Made by a program: the position numbers and the translations under genes. Positions 6,361-13,450 of a DNA stretch of 19,235 nt are shown here, one piece after another; position 1 is the first letter of the stretch; each line of letters begins with the position of its first letter. The DNA is from an uncultured Oscillospiraceae bacterium (lineage in GTDB: Bacteria; Bacillota_A; Clostridia; Oscillospirales; Oscillospiraceae), in contig CAJTTS010000064.1 of the NCBI GenBank assembly GCA_910579155.1, forward strand, positions 1 through 19,235, in the 5' to 3' direction. Under the pieces are notes generated by a model, which was not told where the DNA came from, did no database searches, and saw only the letters and a list, made by a program, of their open reading frames with translations.

Positions 6361-7215
6361 ATGAAGCAGACCTATATCACATTGAACAATGGTACAAAGA
6401 TTCCTCAATTCGGCATGGGCGTTTTCATGGTCCCTGCTGGTGATGAAACCAAGAACGCCTGCCTGGAGGCGCTGAAGCTGGGCTACCGCCACATTGACAC
6501 CGCCCACGCCTACCAGAACGAGCGCAGTGTGGGCGAGGCCGTCCGGGAGAGCGGCATCCCCCGCGAGGAGATTTGGGTCACGTCCAAGCTCTGGCCCAGC
6601 GAGTACGGCGAGGGCAAGACGATGGAGGGCATTGACAAGATGCTGGTCCGCCTGGATATTGGATACATTGACCTGCTCCTGCTCCACCAGCAGGTGGGGG
6701 ACTACATGGGAGCCTGGAAGGATATGGAGAAAGCCGTGGCCCAGGGCAATGTTCGCGCCATCGGCCTGAGCAACTTTGAATCGGACCGGCTGGAGGAAGT
6801 GATCGCTGCCGCCGAAATCAAGCCCGCTGTTTTGCAGGTGGAACTGCATCCCTACTTCCAGCAGAACGCATTGAAGGAGCGGGTAGCCCCCTATGGCACG
6901 GTGCTGGAGGCGTGGTATCCTCTGGGCCACGGCGACAGCGGTCTGCTGAACGAGCCGGTGTTTACCCAGCTTGCCAAAAAGTATGGCAAGACCAGCGCCC
7001 AGATCATCCTCCGCTGGCACATCCAGGAGGGGATCATCATCTTCCCCAAATCCACCAATTCCCAGCACATCAAGGAGAATTTCAACATTTTCGACTTTGA
7101 ACTGACCGAGGATGAAATGGCGCAGATTCGGGCGCTGGACTGCGGTAAGCGGTACTATACCGCTACCCTGGAGGAACAGGAGCGCAACTTTGCAAATTGG
7201 GGGCCGGAGGACTGA
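6361..7215 (+). CDS. Aldo/keto reductase (AKR5-like short type)
   Basis: A second complete short AKR of 284 residues. The catalytic tetrad is D46 and Y51 in RHIDTAHAYQNERSVG, K76 in VTSKLWP and H109 in LLLLHQQ. The substrate/cofactor segments VRAIGLSNFE, QVELHPYFQQ and FPKSTNSQHIKENFNIFDF are in order; the cofactor loop keeps the Lys but has His where Arg is common. The start is ATG at 6361 with AAGGAGA eight bases upstream. Its stop overlaps the MATE start (TGATG), implying coupled translation with an exporter. The C-terminal third resembles the lipoprotein AKR at 17334, so the two are probably paralogues. Cytosolic. Confidence 0.93.
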   Translation: MKQTYITLNNGTKIPQFGMGVFMVPAGDETKNACLEALKLGYRHIDTAHAYQNERSVGEAVRESGIPREEIWVTSKLWPSEYGEGKTMEGIDKMLVRLDIGYIDLLLLHQQVGDYMGAWKDMEKAVAQGNVRAIGLSNFESDRLEEVIAAAEIKPAVLQVELHPYFQQNALKERVAPYGTVLEAWYPLGHGDSGLLNEPVFTQLAKKYGKTSAQIILRWHIQEGIIIFPKSTNSQHIKENFNIFDFELTEDEMAQIRALDCGKRYYTATLEEQERNFANWGPED

Positions 7216-8570
7216 TGGAAGCAAATGAAATGGGTACTTTGCCGGTAGGACGGCTGCTGCGGAAAATGTCCATGCCCCTCATCATTTCCATGTTTGTGCA
7301 GGTGTTATACAGTCTGGTAGACAGCCTGTATGTGGCGCAGCTGGGGGACAACGCCCTGACCGCCATCTCCCTGTGTATGCCGGTGCAGTATCTGGTGGTG
7401 GGCGTGGGCGTAGGACTTGGCGTGGGCGTCAACTCCGTCCTCTCCATGAAGCTGGGGCAGCGGGACGGTGAGGGCGTGAACCAGACCGCAGGAAACGGTT
7501 TTCTGATCCTGTGGGTGGTGATGATCGTGTTCGCAGCCTTGGGCTTCACAGCTATGACGCCCTTTTATGAAGCCCAGACCGACATCCGAGAAATCCTGGA
7601 CATGAGCATCTCCTACAGCGTGGTCCTGTGCATCTTTTCCTTCGCGGCGCTGCATCAGATCATGATGGAGCGGCTGCTCTCTGCTATTGGCCGGGCGGAC
7701 CTGACCATGATCCCCATGCTCACGGGAGCCGTTGTCAACATTATCCTGGACCCCATCATGATTTTTGGCTGGCTGGGCTGTCCCGCTATGGGCATTACCG
7801 GCGCGGGCATCGCTACCGTCATTGGTCAGGCCGCCGCCGCTGTGGTGGGCCTGCTGCTGAATCTCCGGTTTAATAAAGAGGTGCATATCACCAGGGCCGC
7901 ATTCCGGCCCAGCGGGGAGGTGATCGGGGCCATTGTCAAGATCGGCGTTCCGGTGGCACTGAGCAACTGCCTGATCTCGGTCAGCGCCTTTGGGATGAAC
8001 AATATCTTGCTCCGGCTCTCCGCCCTGGCCCCCGGCATCTATGTGGTCTATATCCGCCTCCAGAGCTTTGTCATCATGCCCTCTGGCGGCATGAGCAGCG
8101 CGGGGATCTCCATCATCGCCTACAATTACGGGGCGAAGGAAAAGCAGCGCATTCTGGATACGCTGAAAGTCAGCCTCCGGGTCAATCTGGTGATTGCCGT
8201 GATTGGCATGCTGGTGTTCCTGCTGTTCCCCCGGCAGCTCCTGATGATGTTCAACGCCTCGGAGGATATGATGGGCATCGGTATCCCGGCCCTGCGGATC
8301 ATCGCCGCCGCCTTGGTGCTGACCACCACCACCCAGATTCTCTCCGGCTTCTTGCAGGCGCTGGGTCAAGGGATGGCCAGCTTTGTCATCGCCATCGGGC
8401 AGGCGGTCTTTCTGCTGGCAAGTGCGTGGCTGCTGTCTCTGACCGGACAGACGGCGCTTGTCTGGCTGTCCTTCCCCATCATGGAACTGCTGCGGTTTAT
8501 CCTTGCCGTGTTCTTTGTCAGCCGGACCTATACCAGCAAGCTGGCTGTGCTGCGGCCCCAGGCAGCGTAG
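7215..8570 (+). CDS. MATE-family multidrug efflux transporter
   Basis: A 451-residue integral membrane protein of the MATE (MatE) family, which exports cationic drugs and other small organics using a Na+ or H+ gradient. Two homologous halves are visible. The first begins PLIISMFVQVLYSLVDSLYVAQLGDNALTA and contains GAVVNIILDPIMIFG. The second begins IVKIGVPVALSNCLISVSAFGMN and contains RLQSFVIMPSGGMSSAGISIIAYNYGA. The family's usual length and about 12 hydrophobic segments are present. The start is the ATG at 7215-7217 overlapping the AKR stop, with GGAGG four bases upstream; an upstream GTG-type start at 7197 lies inside the AKR gene. As last gene of the operon it probably exports a product or toxic substrate of the reductases (inference). 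Confidence 0.93.
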   Translation: MEANEMGTLPVGRLLRKMSMPLIISMFVQVLYSLVDSLYVAQLGDNALTAISLCMPVQYLVVGVGVGLGVGVNSVLSMKLGQRDGEGVNQTAGNGFLILWVVMIVFAALGFTAMTPFYEAQTDIREILDMSISYSVVLCIFSFAALHQIMMERLLSAIGRADLTMIPMLTGAVVNIILDPIMIFGWLGCPAMGITGAGIATVIGQAAAAVVGLLLNLRFNKEVHITRAAFRPSGEVIGAIVKIGVPVALSNCLISVSAFGMNNILLRLSALAPGIYVVYIRLQSFVIMPSGGMSSAGISIIAYNYGAKEKQRILDTLKVSLRVNLVIAVIGMLVFLLFPRQLLMMFNASEDMMGIGIPALRIIAAALVLTTTTQILSGFLQALGQGMASFVIAIGQAVFLLASAWLLSLTGQTALVWLSFPIMELLRFILAVFFVSRTYTSKLAVLRPQAA

Positions 8571-8575
8571 TCTGA

Positions 8576-8611
8576 AAACGGGGACAGCCGGAACTGCGGC
8601 TGTCCCTGTTT
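8576..8611 (+). terminator. Rho-independent terminator of the first AKR operon
   Basis: A 15-bp stem (8576-8590 with 8597-8611, one wobble pair) encloses a 6-nt loop. The core is GGGACAGCCG/CGGCTGTCCC, flanked by AAAC and GTTT. It lies 5 bases past the MATE stop. Confidence 0.85.
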
Positions 8612-8666
8612 CATCAGTCTGTGGGAACAGTTCAAAGTTAAAAATTTGCGAAAAGGAAACTCGGAT

Positions 8667-9629
8667 ATGAAAACAAGAAAAATCGGAACACTGACCGTTT
8701 CAGAGGTCGGTATGGGCTGCATGGCTTTTTCTCACGGCTATGGTCAGATTCCTCCGGAGAAATACAGCATTGAGGCCATTCAGAACGCTTACCGGCATGG
8801 CTGCACCTTCTTCGACACGGCAGAAATCTACAGCCCGAACCTGTCCGGCACCGGACACAACGAGCGTATTGTAGGAAAAGCCCTGCGGGATGTGCGCAGC
8901 GATGTGGTGCTGGCCACCAAGCTGTTCCTAAACGTCCTGAACCGAGGCTCCGTCTACGATGCCGTTCGCCGCCACCTGGAAGCCTCCATGGAACGGCTCC
9001 AGACGGATATGGTGGATTTATACTACCTTCACCGGACCAGCTTTGGTGTCCCGGTCGAAAAGGTGGCAGAGGCCATGGGACGACTCATCGACGAGGGCCT
9101 GATCCAAGGCTGGGGACTATCCCAGGTAGACGTAGCTGTGATTGACCGGGCGCAGAAGGTTACGTCACTGACTGCCATTCAGAATATCTACTCTATGGTA
9201 GAGCGGGACGTAGAGAAGGCCGTGATCCCCTACTGCATGGAACACAGCATCGGGTTTGTTCCCTTCTCTCCCATTGCCAGCGGCCTGCTGTCCGGGAAGA
9301 TTACCACGGAAACGAAGTTTGAACGGAACGATGACGTGCGGAATTGGGTGCCTCAGCTTAGCCGCGCCAATATCGCTGGGAATCAGCCCATTATTGACCT
9401 TTTGAAACGGTATGCGGACTTGAAACACGCCACACCTGCGCAGATTTCCCTGGCCTGGATGCTGCATAAGTATCCCAATGTGGTTCCCATCCCCGGCTCC
9501 AAGAACAAAAAGCGCATTCTTGAAAATCTGGATGCCTCTCTGGTGGAGCTGTCGGATGAAGAATTCCGTTCACTGGAGGACGCGTTGAACCAGTGCAGGG
9601 TGTATGGACACAGGGGATTTGCACGGTAA
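8667..9629 (+). CDS. Aldo/keto reductase (AKR11/13-like long type)
   Basis: A 320-residue AKR of a type different from the two upstream. It starts with the long-type signature MKTRKIGTLTVSEVGMGCMA. The tetrad is D50 and Y55 in FFDTAEIYSP, K85 in VLATKLF and H122 in YYLHRTSFG. Downstream blocks are LIQGWGLSQVDV, IQNIYSMVERD, VPFSPIASGLLSG and the cofactor loop PIPGSKNKKRILENL. The start is ATG at 8667 with AAAAGGAAA about eight bases upstream; the frame opens earlier at 8646, but the family start is at MKTRK. It follows the MATE terminator and I see no good promoter in the 55 bases between, so it may depend on read-through or a regulated promoter. It resembles the partial AKR at 18363. Confidence 0.93.
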   Translation: MKTRKIGTLTVSEVGMGCMAFSHGYGQIPPEKYSIEAIQNAYRHGCTFFDTAEIYSPNLSGTGHNERIVGKALRDVRSDVVLATKLFLNVLNRGSVYDAVRRHLEASMERLQTDMVDLYYLHRTSFGVPVEKVAEAMGRLIDEGLIQGWGLSQVDVAVIDRAQKVTSLTAIQNIYSMVERDVEKAVIPYCMEHSIGFVPFSPIASGLLSGKITTETKFERNDDVRNWVPQLSRANIAGNQPIIDLLKRYADLKHATPAQISLAWMLHKYPNVVPIPGSKNKKRILENLDASLVELSDEEFRSLEDALNQCRVYGHRGFAR

Positions 9630-9647
9630 GGTTTTCTCAAAAGCCAC

Positions 9648-9678
9648 TTGACTTAGAGTTTGCTTTAAGGTATATCAT
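9648..9678 (+). promoter_or_regulatory. MerR-type long-spacer promoter upstream of SDR gene
   Basis: A -35 TTGACT (9648-9653) and a -10 TATCAT (9673-9678) are 19 bp apart, the over-long spacing typical of MerR-activated promoters. ACTTAGAG and CTTTAAGG form an imperfect dyad (six of eight pairs) filling the spacer. A 17-bp reading with TATATC (9671-9676) is also possible. No MerR-family gene lies in the window. Confidence 0.55.
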
Positions 9679-9709
9679 GCGTCTATCCTAAAATGTGGAG
9701 GTGTCGCAA

Positions 9710-10549
9710 ATGGATCGAATAAGAAAAGTCGTCCTTTGGACAGGGGCTGGTCAGATCGGAATGGCTATCGCAAGAAGAATTGGTTATGGAAAGAAGATCA
9801 TCGTTGGGGACCGGTATTTTCAAAATGCCCAGGCAACTGCGGATTTGATGAATGGGGCTGGTTTTGATGTTGTACCGGTGGAAACGGATATTTCTTCCCG
9901 CGAATCCATTTTGAATTTGATCGCAGAGGGGCAGAAATATGGCAGTATTACCATGTTGATAAACGCTGCCGGTGTATCTCCCAGCCAAGCGCCTATTGAG
10001 ACTATTTTGAAAGTAGACCTCTATGGCACCGCCGTTCTGTTAGAGGAAGTGGGCAAGGTGATTTCCCCGGGCGGAGTTGGCGTGACCATCTCCAGCCAAT
10101 CCGGCTGGCGGATGCCTGCACTGACCGCTCAGGAGGATGAACTGCTGGCAACCACACCTGCGGAGGAATTGCTGTCCCTGGACATCCTTCAGCCGGAGCG
10201 TATTCGGGATACGCTTCATGCCTACCAGATTGCGAAGCGATGCAACGAAAAAAGGGTCATGGCAGAAGCTGTGAAATGGGGTGTGCGGGGCGCACGGCTC
10301 AACGCGATTGCTCCCGGCATCATCGTCACGCCATTGGCGTTGGATGAATTTAACGGCCCTCGCGGGGATTTCTATAAAAATATGTTTGCCAAATGCCCTG
10401 CCGGTCGCCCTGGGACAGTGGACGAAGTTGCAAACGTAGCGGAACTGCTGATGAGTGAGAAAGGTTCGTTTATAACTGGTTCCACCATTCTTATAGATGG
10501 CGGAGCTACGTCCAGTTACTTTTATGGACCGTTGAAGCCACAGGAATAA
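9710..10549 (+). CDS. SDR-family oxidoreductase (hydroxysteroid-dehydrogenase-like)
   Basis: A 279-residue short-chain dehydrogenase. The Rossmann nucleotide site is TGAGQIG (11-17), followed by IIVGDR, where an acidic residue at the end of the second strand suggests NAD preference. NAAG is at 85-88. The catalytic residues are Ser in ISSQSG (128-131), Y172 and K176 in AYQIAK. The C-terminal blocks are RLNAIAPGIIVTPLA and FITGSTILIDGGA. About 43 residues separate the catalytic Ser and Tyr (roughly 13 is usual). This insert, including ATTPAEELLSLDILQPE, is a feature I associate with bacterial 3-alpha-hydroxysteroid dehydrogenase/carbonyl reductase-type SDRs. The start is ATG at 9710 with GGAGGTG seven to eight bases upstream. 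The likely reaction is reversible oxidation of a secondary alcohol; a steroid substrate is only a possibility. Confidence 0.9.
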   Translation: MDRIRKVVLWTGAGQIGMAIARRIGYGKKIIVGDRYFQNAQATADLMNGAGFDVVPVETDISSRESILNLIAEGQKYGSITMLINAAGVSPSQAPIETILKVDLYGTAVLLEEVGKVISPGGVGVTISSQSGWRMPALTAQEDELLATTPAEELLSLDILQPERIRDTLHAYQIAKRCNEKRVMAEAVKWGVRGARLNAIAPGIIVTPLALDEFNGPRGDFYKNMFAKCPAGRPGTVDEVANVAELLMSEKGSFITGSTILIDGGATSSYFYGPLKPQE

Positions 10550-10619
10550 CGCATAGCGAAATTGATAGGAGAAGCGTTAATTTTTACGTTTGATAGTTTG
10601 ATATGGAGGTTTGCAAACA

Positions 10620-11042
10620 ATGAATACAGAATTTGAAAAGCAGAATATTTTTAGTATTGGTTCGGAAAATTCTGCTTTTGCCCAATACTTTGTTGGAAAA
10701 TCCTATCTCAATCCGCTGGTCGAACCCGGTAAAAGCCCCATATTTCTGGCCAACGTCACCTTTGAGCCGGGCTGCCGCAACAACTGGCACATCCACCGCG
10801 CCAGCGGCGGCGGCGGTCAAATCCTCATCTGCGTGGCTGGGAGCGGCTGGTATCAGGAGGACGGAAAACCGGCGCGGAGCCTTGGCCCCGGTGATGTCGT
10901 TGTCATTCCCCCCAACGTGAAACACTGGCATGGAGCCAAAGCGGATACTTGGTTCAGCCATATTGCGCTGGAGGTTCCAGGAACCGATACTTCCAGTGAA
11001 TGGTGTGAGCCTGTTGCGGACGAGGCTTATCAGGCACTTTAA
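10620..11042 (+). CDS. Cupin-domain protein
   Basis: A single-domain cupin of 140 residues. The first cupin motif is FEPGCRNNWHIHRASGGGGQ with H57, H59 and Q67 as probable metal ligands (Gln in place of the usual Glu). The second is PGDVVVIPPNVKHWHGA with H102 and possibly H104. This arrangement matches the small cupins annotated as carboxymuconolactone-decarboxylase-associated or mandelonitrile-lyase-like, often found beside AKR and SDR genes. The reaction here is unknown; metal-dependent isomerization or lyase chemistry is plausible. The start is ATG at 10620 with GGAGGT nine bases upstream; a TTG at 10611 in the same frame is less likely. It lies 70 bases after the SDR gene and probably shares its transcript. 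Confidence 0.87.
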   Translation: MNTEFEKQNIFSIGSENSAFAQYFVGKSYLNPLVEPGKSPIFLANVTFEPGCRNNWHIHRASGGGGQILICVAGSGWYQEDGKPARSLGPGDVVVIPPNVKHWHGAKADTWFSHIALEVPGTDTSSEWCEPVADEAYQAL

Positions 11043-11101
11043 GCCACAAAATGATTCCAGAAGGAAGCGGCGTATGCAGGTATCGGAGGATTGATTTGCA
11101 A

Positions 11102-12358
11102 ATGAAAAATTTGACAAAACGGATGATTGCTGGGCTGATGGTATTCTTTCTAACCGGCGCGATGGTCCCCAGTGGTCAAGCGGCAGAAGCCAGCGGCTTT
11201 TCCGATGTCCCGGATACCGCTTGGTATGCCGAGGCGGTAAACTGGTGCATCAAGAATGATATTATGAGCGGTGTCACAGCAGTATCCTTCGCGCCGGACA
11301 GCGCCATGACCCGTGCGTCCACGGCGGAGGCGCTATACCGGGCGGCGGGACAGCCTGCGGCAACGTATACCAGCCGCTTTTCCGATGTGAGCGCCAGCGC
11401 AAGCTATTTCAACGCGGTATCCTGGACGGCGGAACAAGGCATTATGTCAGGCTACGGCGGCGGGACGTTCGGCGCGGGGGACCCTGTAACAAGGGAGCAG
11501 TTGGCGGCGATTTTCTGGCGTTATGCCGGAAGCCCCGCAGCGGACGCAAAAGCTGGTTTTTCGGATGAAGCCCAGATCGCCCCCTACGCACAGACTGCGG
11601 TTGATTGGGCAAAGGGTCAGGGAGTCATCAACGGAAAGCCTGGAAATCTCTTTGCTCCCAAGGACACGATCACCCGCGCACAGGTCGCGGCTATTCTGTA
11701 CCGCTATATGACGAATGGCGCGGATTCTCCCTCTGGCACGGAGCCAGGGCCTGCCGTACTGCTTTACCAGGGGCAGGCCAGTATGCGTATCATGACGGAC
11801 GAGGGCAAGGTGATCTATATTGATCCCTATGTGGGCGAGGGCTATGATCTGCCCGCCGATTTGATTCTGGTCACACACGCCCACTACGACCATAACGGCG
11901 TGGACCGAATTGAGAACCGGAACCCGAACTGTCAGATCATTACCTGGAAGGACGCCATCCAGAACGGGGAACATCAGGTGTTTGACCTGGGCTACGTTAC
12001 CGTGGAGGCGGTGGAAGCCGGATATAACCGCTGGCATGATGTTTCTGAGTGTGTAGGCTATGTGCTGACGTTCAGCAACGGCAAATCCATCTATGTGACC
12101 GGGGACACTTCCACTACGGAGCAGATGGCGGATATGGCGGAAATGGGGGTAGACTACGCCTTTTTCTGCTGTGACGGTGTATTCAACATGGGCCTGGAGG
12201 AAGCGGCGGAAGCCGCCAAGCTGGTAGGGGCCAAGCACAACATCCCCTACCATGTGACGGCCAGGAACGATGTTTTCTTTGACCGGACGATGGCGGAGCA
12301 GTTTGATGTAGAGAATCGGCTGATTTTGGACATAGAGGAAACTCTGTCGGTAGAATAG
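11102..12358 (+). CDS. Secreted SLH-anchored metallo-beta-lactamase-fold protein
   Basis: A 418-residue exported protein. A Sec signal peptide (MKNLTKRMIAGLMVFFLTGA) ends near AAEA at about residue 30. Three SLH repeats follow at about 32-85 (GFSDVPDTAWYAEAVNWC), 92-145 (RFSDVSASASYFNAVSWT) and 152-205 (GFSDEAQIAPYAQTAVDW), expected to hold the protein to the cell-wall polymer. After a short linker the UlaG-like MBL hydrolase domain runs from 220 to the end, with HAHYDH (H259, H261, D263, H264), D335 in TGDTS and H384 as metal ligands. The start is ATG at 11102 with GGAGGA eleven bases upstream; an ATG at 11051 would place a charged stretch before the signal. The MBL half is nearly identical to that of the lipoprotein at 16553. 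Substrate unknown; MBL enzymes cut esters, amides, thioesters or phosphoesters. Confidence 0.9.
   Translation: MKNLTKRMIAGLMVFFLTGAMVPSGQAAEASGFSDVPDTAWYAEAVNWCIKNDIMSGVTAVSFAPDSAMTRASTAEALYRAAGQPAATYTSRFSDVSASASYFNAVSWTAEQGIMSGYGGGTFGAGDPVTREQLAAIFWRYAGSPAADAKAGFSDEAQIAPYAQTAVDWAKGQGVINGKPGNLFAPKDTITRAQVAAILYRYMTNGADSPSGTEPGPAVLLYQGQASMRIMTDEGKVIYIDPYVGEGYDLPADLILVTHAHYDHNGVDRIENRNPNCQIITWKDAIQNGEHQVFDLGYVTVEAVEAGYNRWHDVSECVGYVLTFSNGKSIYVTGDTSTTEQMADMAEMGVDYAFFCCDGVFNMGLEEAAEAAKLVGAKHNIPYHVTARNDVFFDRTMAEQFDVENRLILDIEETLSVE
11759..12358 (+). repeat. MBL module, copy 1 of a 600-bp duplication
   Basis: This 600-bp stretch, from codons LLYQGQAS to the stop, aligns without gaps to 16721-17320. 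The encoded 199 residues differ at 14 positions by my count (about 93% identical), and long runs are identical at DNA level. Upstream of this point the two genes share nothing obvious: one has SLH repeats and the other a short lipoprotein linker. Confidence 0.92.
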
Positions 12359-12376
12359 AGCAGCTTTTCAAATGCG

Positions 12377-12415
12377 GCAAGGGCGCTGTCAGCGTACTGC
12401 TGACAGCGCCCTTGC
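12377..12415. terminator. Long perfect hairpin between convergent genes
   Basis: A perfect 17-bp stem (12377-12393 with 12399-12415, loop GTACT; core GGGCGCTGTCAGC) lies between the SLH-MBL gene and the convergent LysR gene. It has no clear T tract on either side, so termination is inferred from its position and strength. Confidence 0.6.
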
Positions 12416-12439
12416 TATCAATGTAAGGATTGGATGGGA

Positions 12440-13330
12440 TCACAGTATTCTTTGTATTCTTTCCGCCGCCTGGATAAACTTTTTAACCGCCGGGGAGGGC
12501 GTCAGGGAATAGATCAGTCCATAGGGCAGGGTATAGTCCGTTTCCAGCGGGATGCTCACCAGATTCGTATGAATGTCAGCATACACAGGCTGCGTAATCA
12601 GCACATAGGGATTCAATTCACACATGGTAAAGGTGTCCACGCCGTAGTAGTTAGAATCAGTGATCTGTACGGTGGGATAGCGTCTTTTCACCGCAGCCCG
12701 GAAATCGTCCAATTCCTGAGATACATTGGTGATCGGCATGACCAGATACTCCCCATTCAGATCGTCCAACGTCAGAGATCGTGCGTGGGCCAGGCGGTGA
12801 TTTTTGGATACTGCGCAGCAGATGGGCGTCCGCATCAGCTCCAGGAATCCGCAGCGCCCTTTTTGGCTAATGGTACAGAAAATGCCCTCTTTGATGTCAT
12901 ACTTCAGTCCAACCTCCGCAATACTGGCCTCGCCGCCCAATTTTTCTTTGATAGATACCAGCTCGATTTTTAACTCCGGGTGCATTTCCGAGATTTTTGC
13001 CCAAAGTTCGGGGATCATCCGGCATTTGAACAAAAGGGCCGTACCCACCCGCACAGTTGTCTCAGCAGAATCGGCCAGTTGGCGGGCTTTCCCCAATGCG
13101 TCCTCTGACAAGCGAATAATGGCCTTGGCATCTTCAAACAGAGACGCCCCCGCCGTGGTCAGCTTCGCACCGCGATGGGAACGGGTGAACAGCGAAAAGC
13201 CGCAGTTTGCCTCCAGCAGATTGACCTGTTGGATGATCGCCGTAGATGAAATGGACATAGCCTCCGCCGCCTTGTTGAAGCTGCCCAGCTCTGCGGTTTT
13301 GACAAAGGCGTCTAATTGATGGTTATACAT
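12440..13330 (-). CDS. LysR-family transcriptional regulator
   Basis: A complete LysR regulator of 296 residues. The winged HTH at 1-60 reads MYNHQLDAFVKTAELGSFNK, then AAEAMSISSTAIIQQVNLLE, then FSLFTRSHRGAKLTTAG. The effector-binding domain follows from about residue 92 (TVRVGTALLF) to the end. The start is ATG at 13328-13330 with GGAGG eight bases upstream; a TTG at 13351 would add seven residues not typical of the family. It diverges from the Fe-S AKR operon with 120 bp between. Its own promoter may be TTGCGG (complement of 13391-13396) and TACAAT (complement of 13368-13373), spaced 17 bp. It is equal in length to the LysR at 3436 but its sequence is clearly different, so the two operons probably answer to different signals. 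Confidence 0.92.
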   Translation of the reverse strand: MYNHQLDAFVKTAELGSFNKAAEAMSISSTAIIQQVNLLEANCGFSLFTRSHRGAKLTTAGASLFEDAKAIIRLSEDALGKARQLADSAETTVRVGTALLFKCRMIPELWAKISEMHPELKIELVSIKEKLGGEASIAEVGLKYDIKEGIFCTISQKGRCGFLELMRTPICCAVSKNHRLAHARSLTLDDLNGEYLVMPITNVSQELDDFRAAVKRRYPTVQITDSNYYGVDTFTMCELNPYVLITQPVYADIHTNLVSIPLETDYTLPYGLIYSLTPSPAVKKFIQAAERIQRIL

Positions 13331-13408
13331 GGGCAAATCCTCCAGTTCCAAGTGTAGGCTTTATACTATTGTAACATATCCATACTTCTCCCGCAAGCGA
13401 AAATCTTT

Positions 13409-13425
13409 TATAATGTTGTTATAAT
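13409..13425 (+). promoter_or_regulatory. -10 region(s) of Fe-S AKR operon
   Basis: Two perfect TATAAT hexamers lie at 13409-13414 and 13420-13425, 11 bp (one helical turn) apart. No good -35 lies 16-18 bp upstream of either, as is common for promoters that need a LysR activator. The 13451 gene follows with AAGGGAGA as ribosome binding site. Confidence 0.55.
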
Positions 13426-13450
13426 CAAAAAAAGAAAGGGAGATTTCTCT

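Noticed and set aside
7305..8369. Long minus-strand open frame (354 codons) inside the MATE gene
   Set aside because: Its product is a His/Gln/Gly/Asp-rich shadow of a GC-rich membrane-protein gene with no domain or ribosome binding site.
10588..10603. Tandem GTTTGATA repeat before the cupin gene
   Set aside because: Only two 8-bp units with no link to promoter elements; not enough to call a repeat or operator.
11051..11101. ATG at 11051 as start of the SLH-MBL protein
   Set aside because: It would put 17 charged residues ahead of an otherwise normal signal peptide. ATG 11102 has GGAGGA upstream and begins MKNLTKR.
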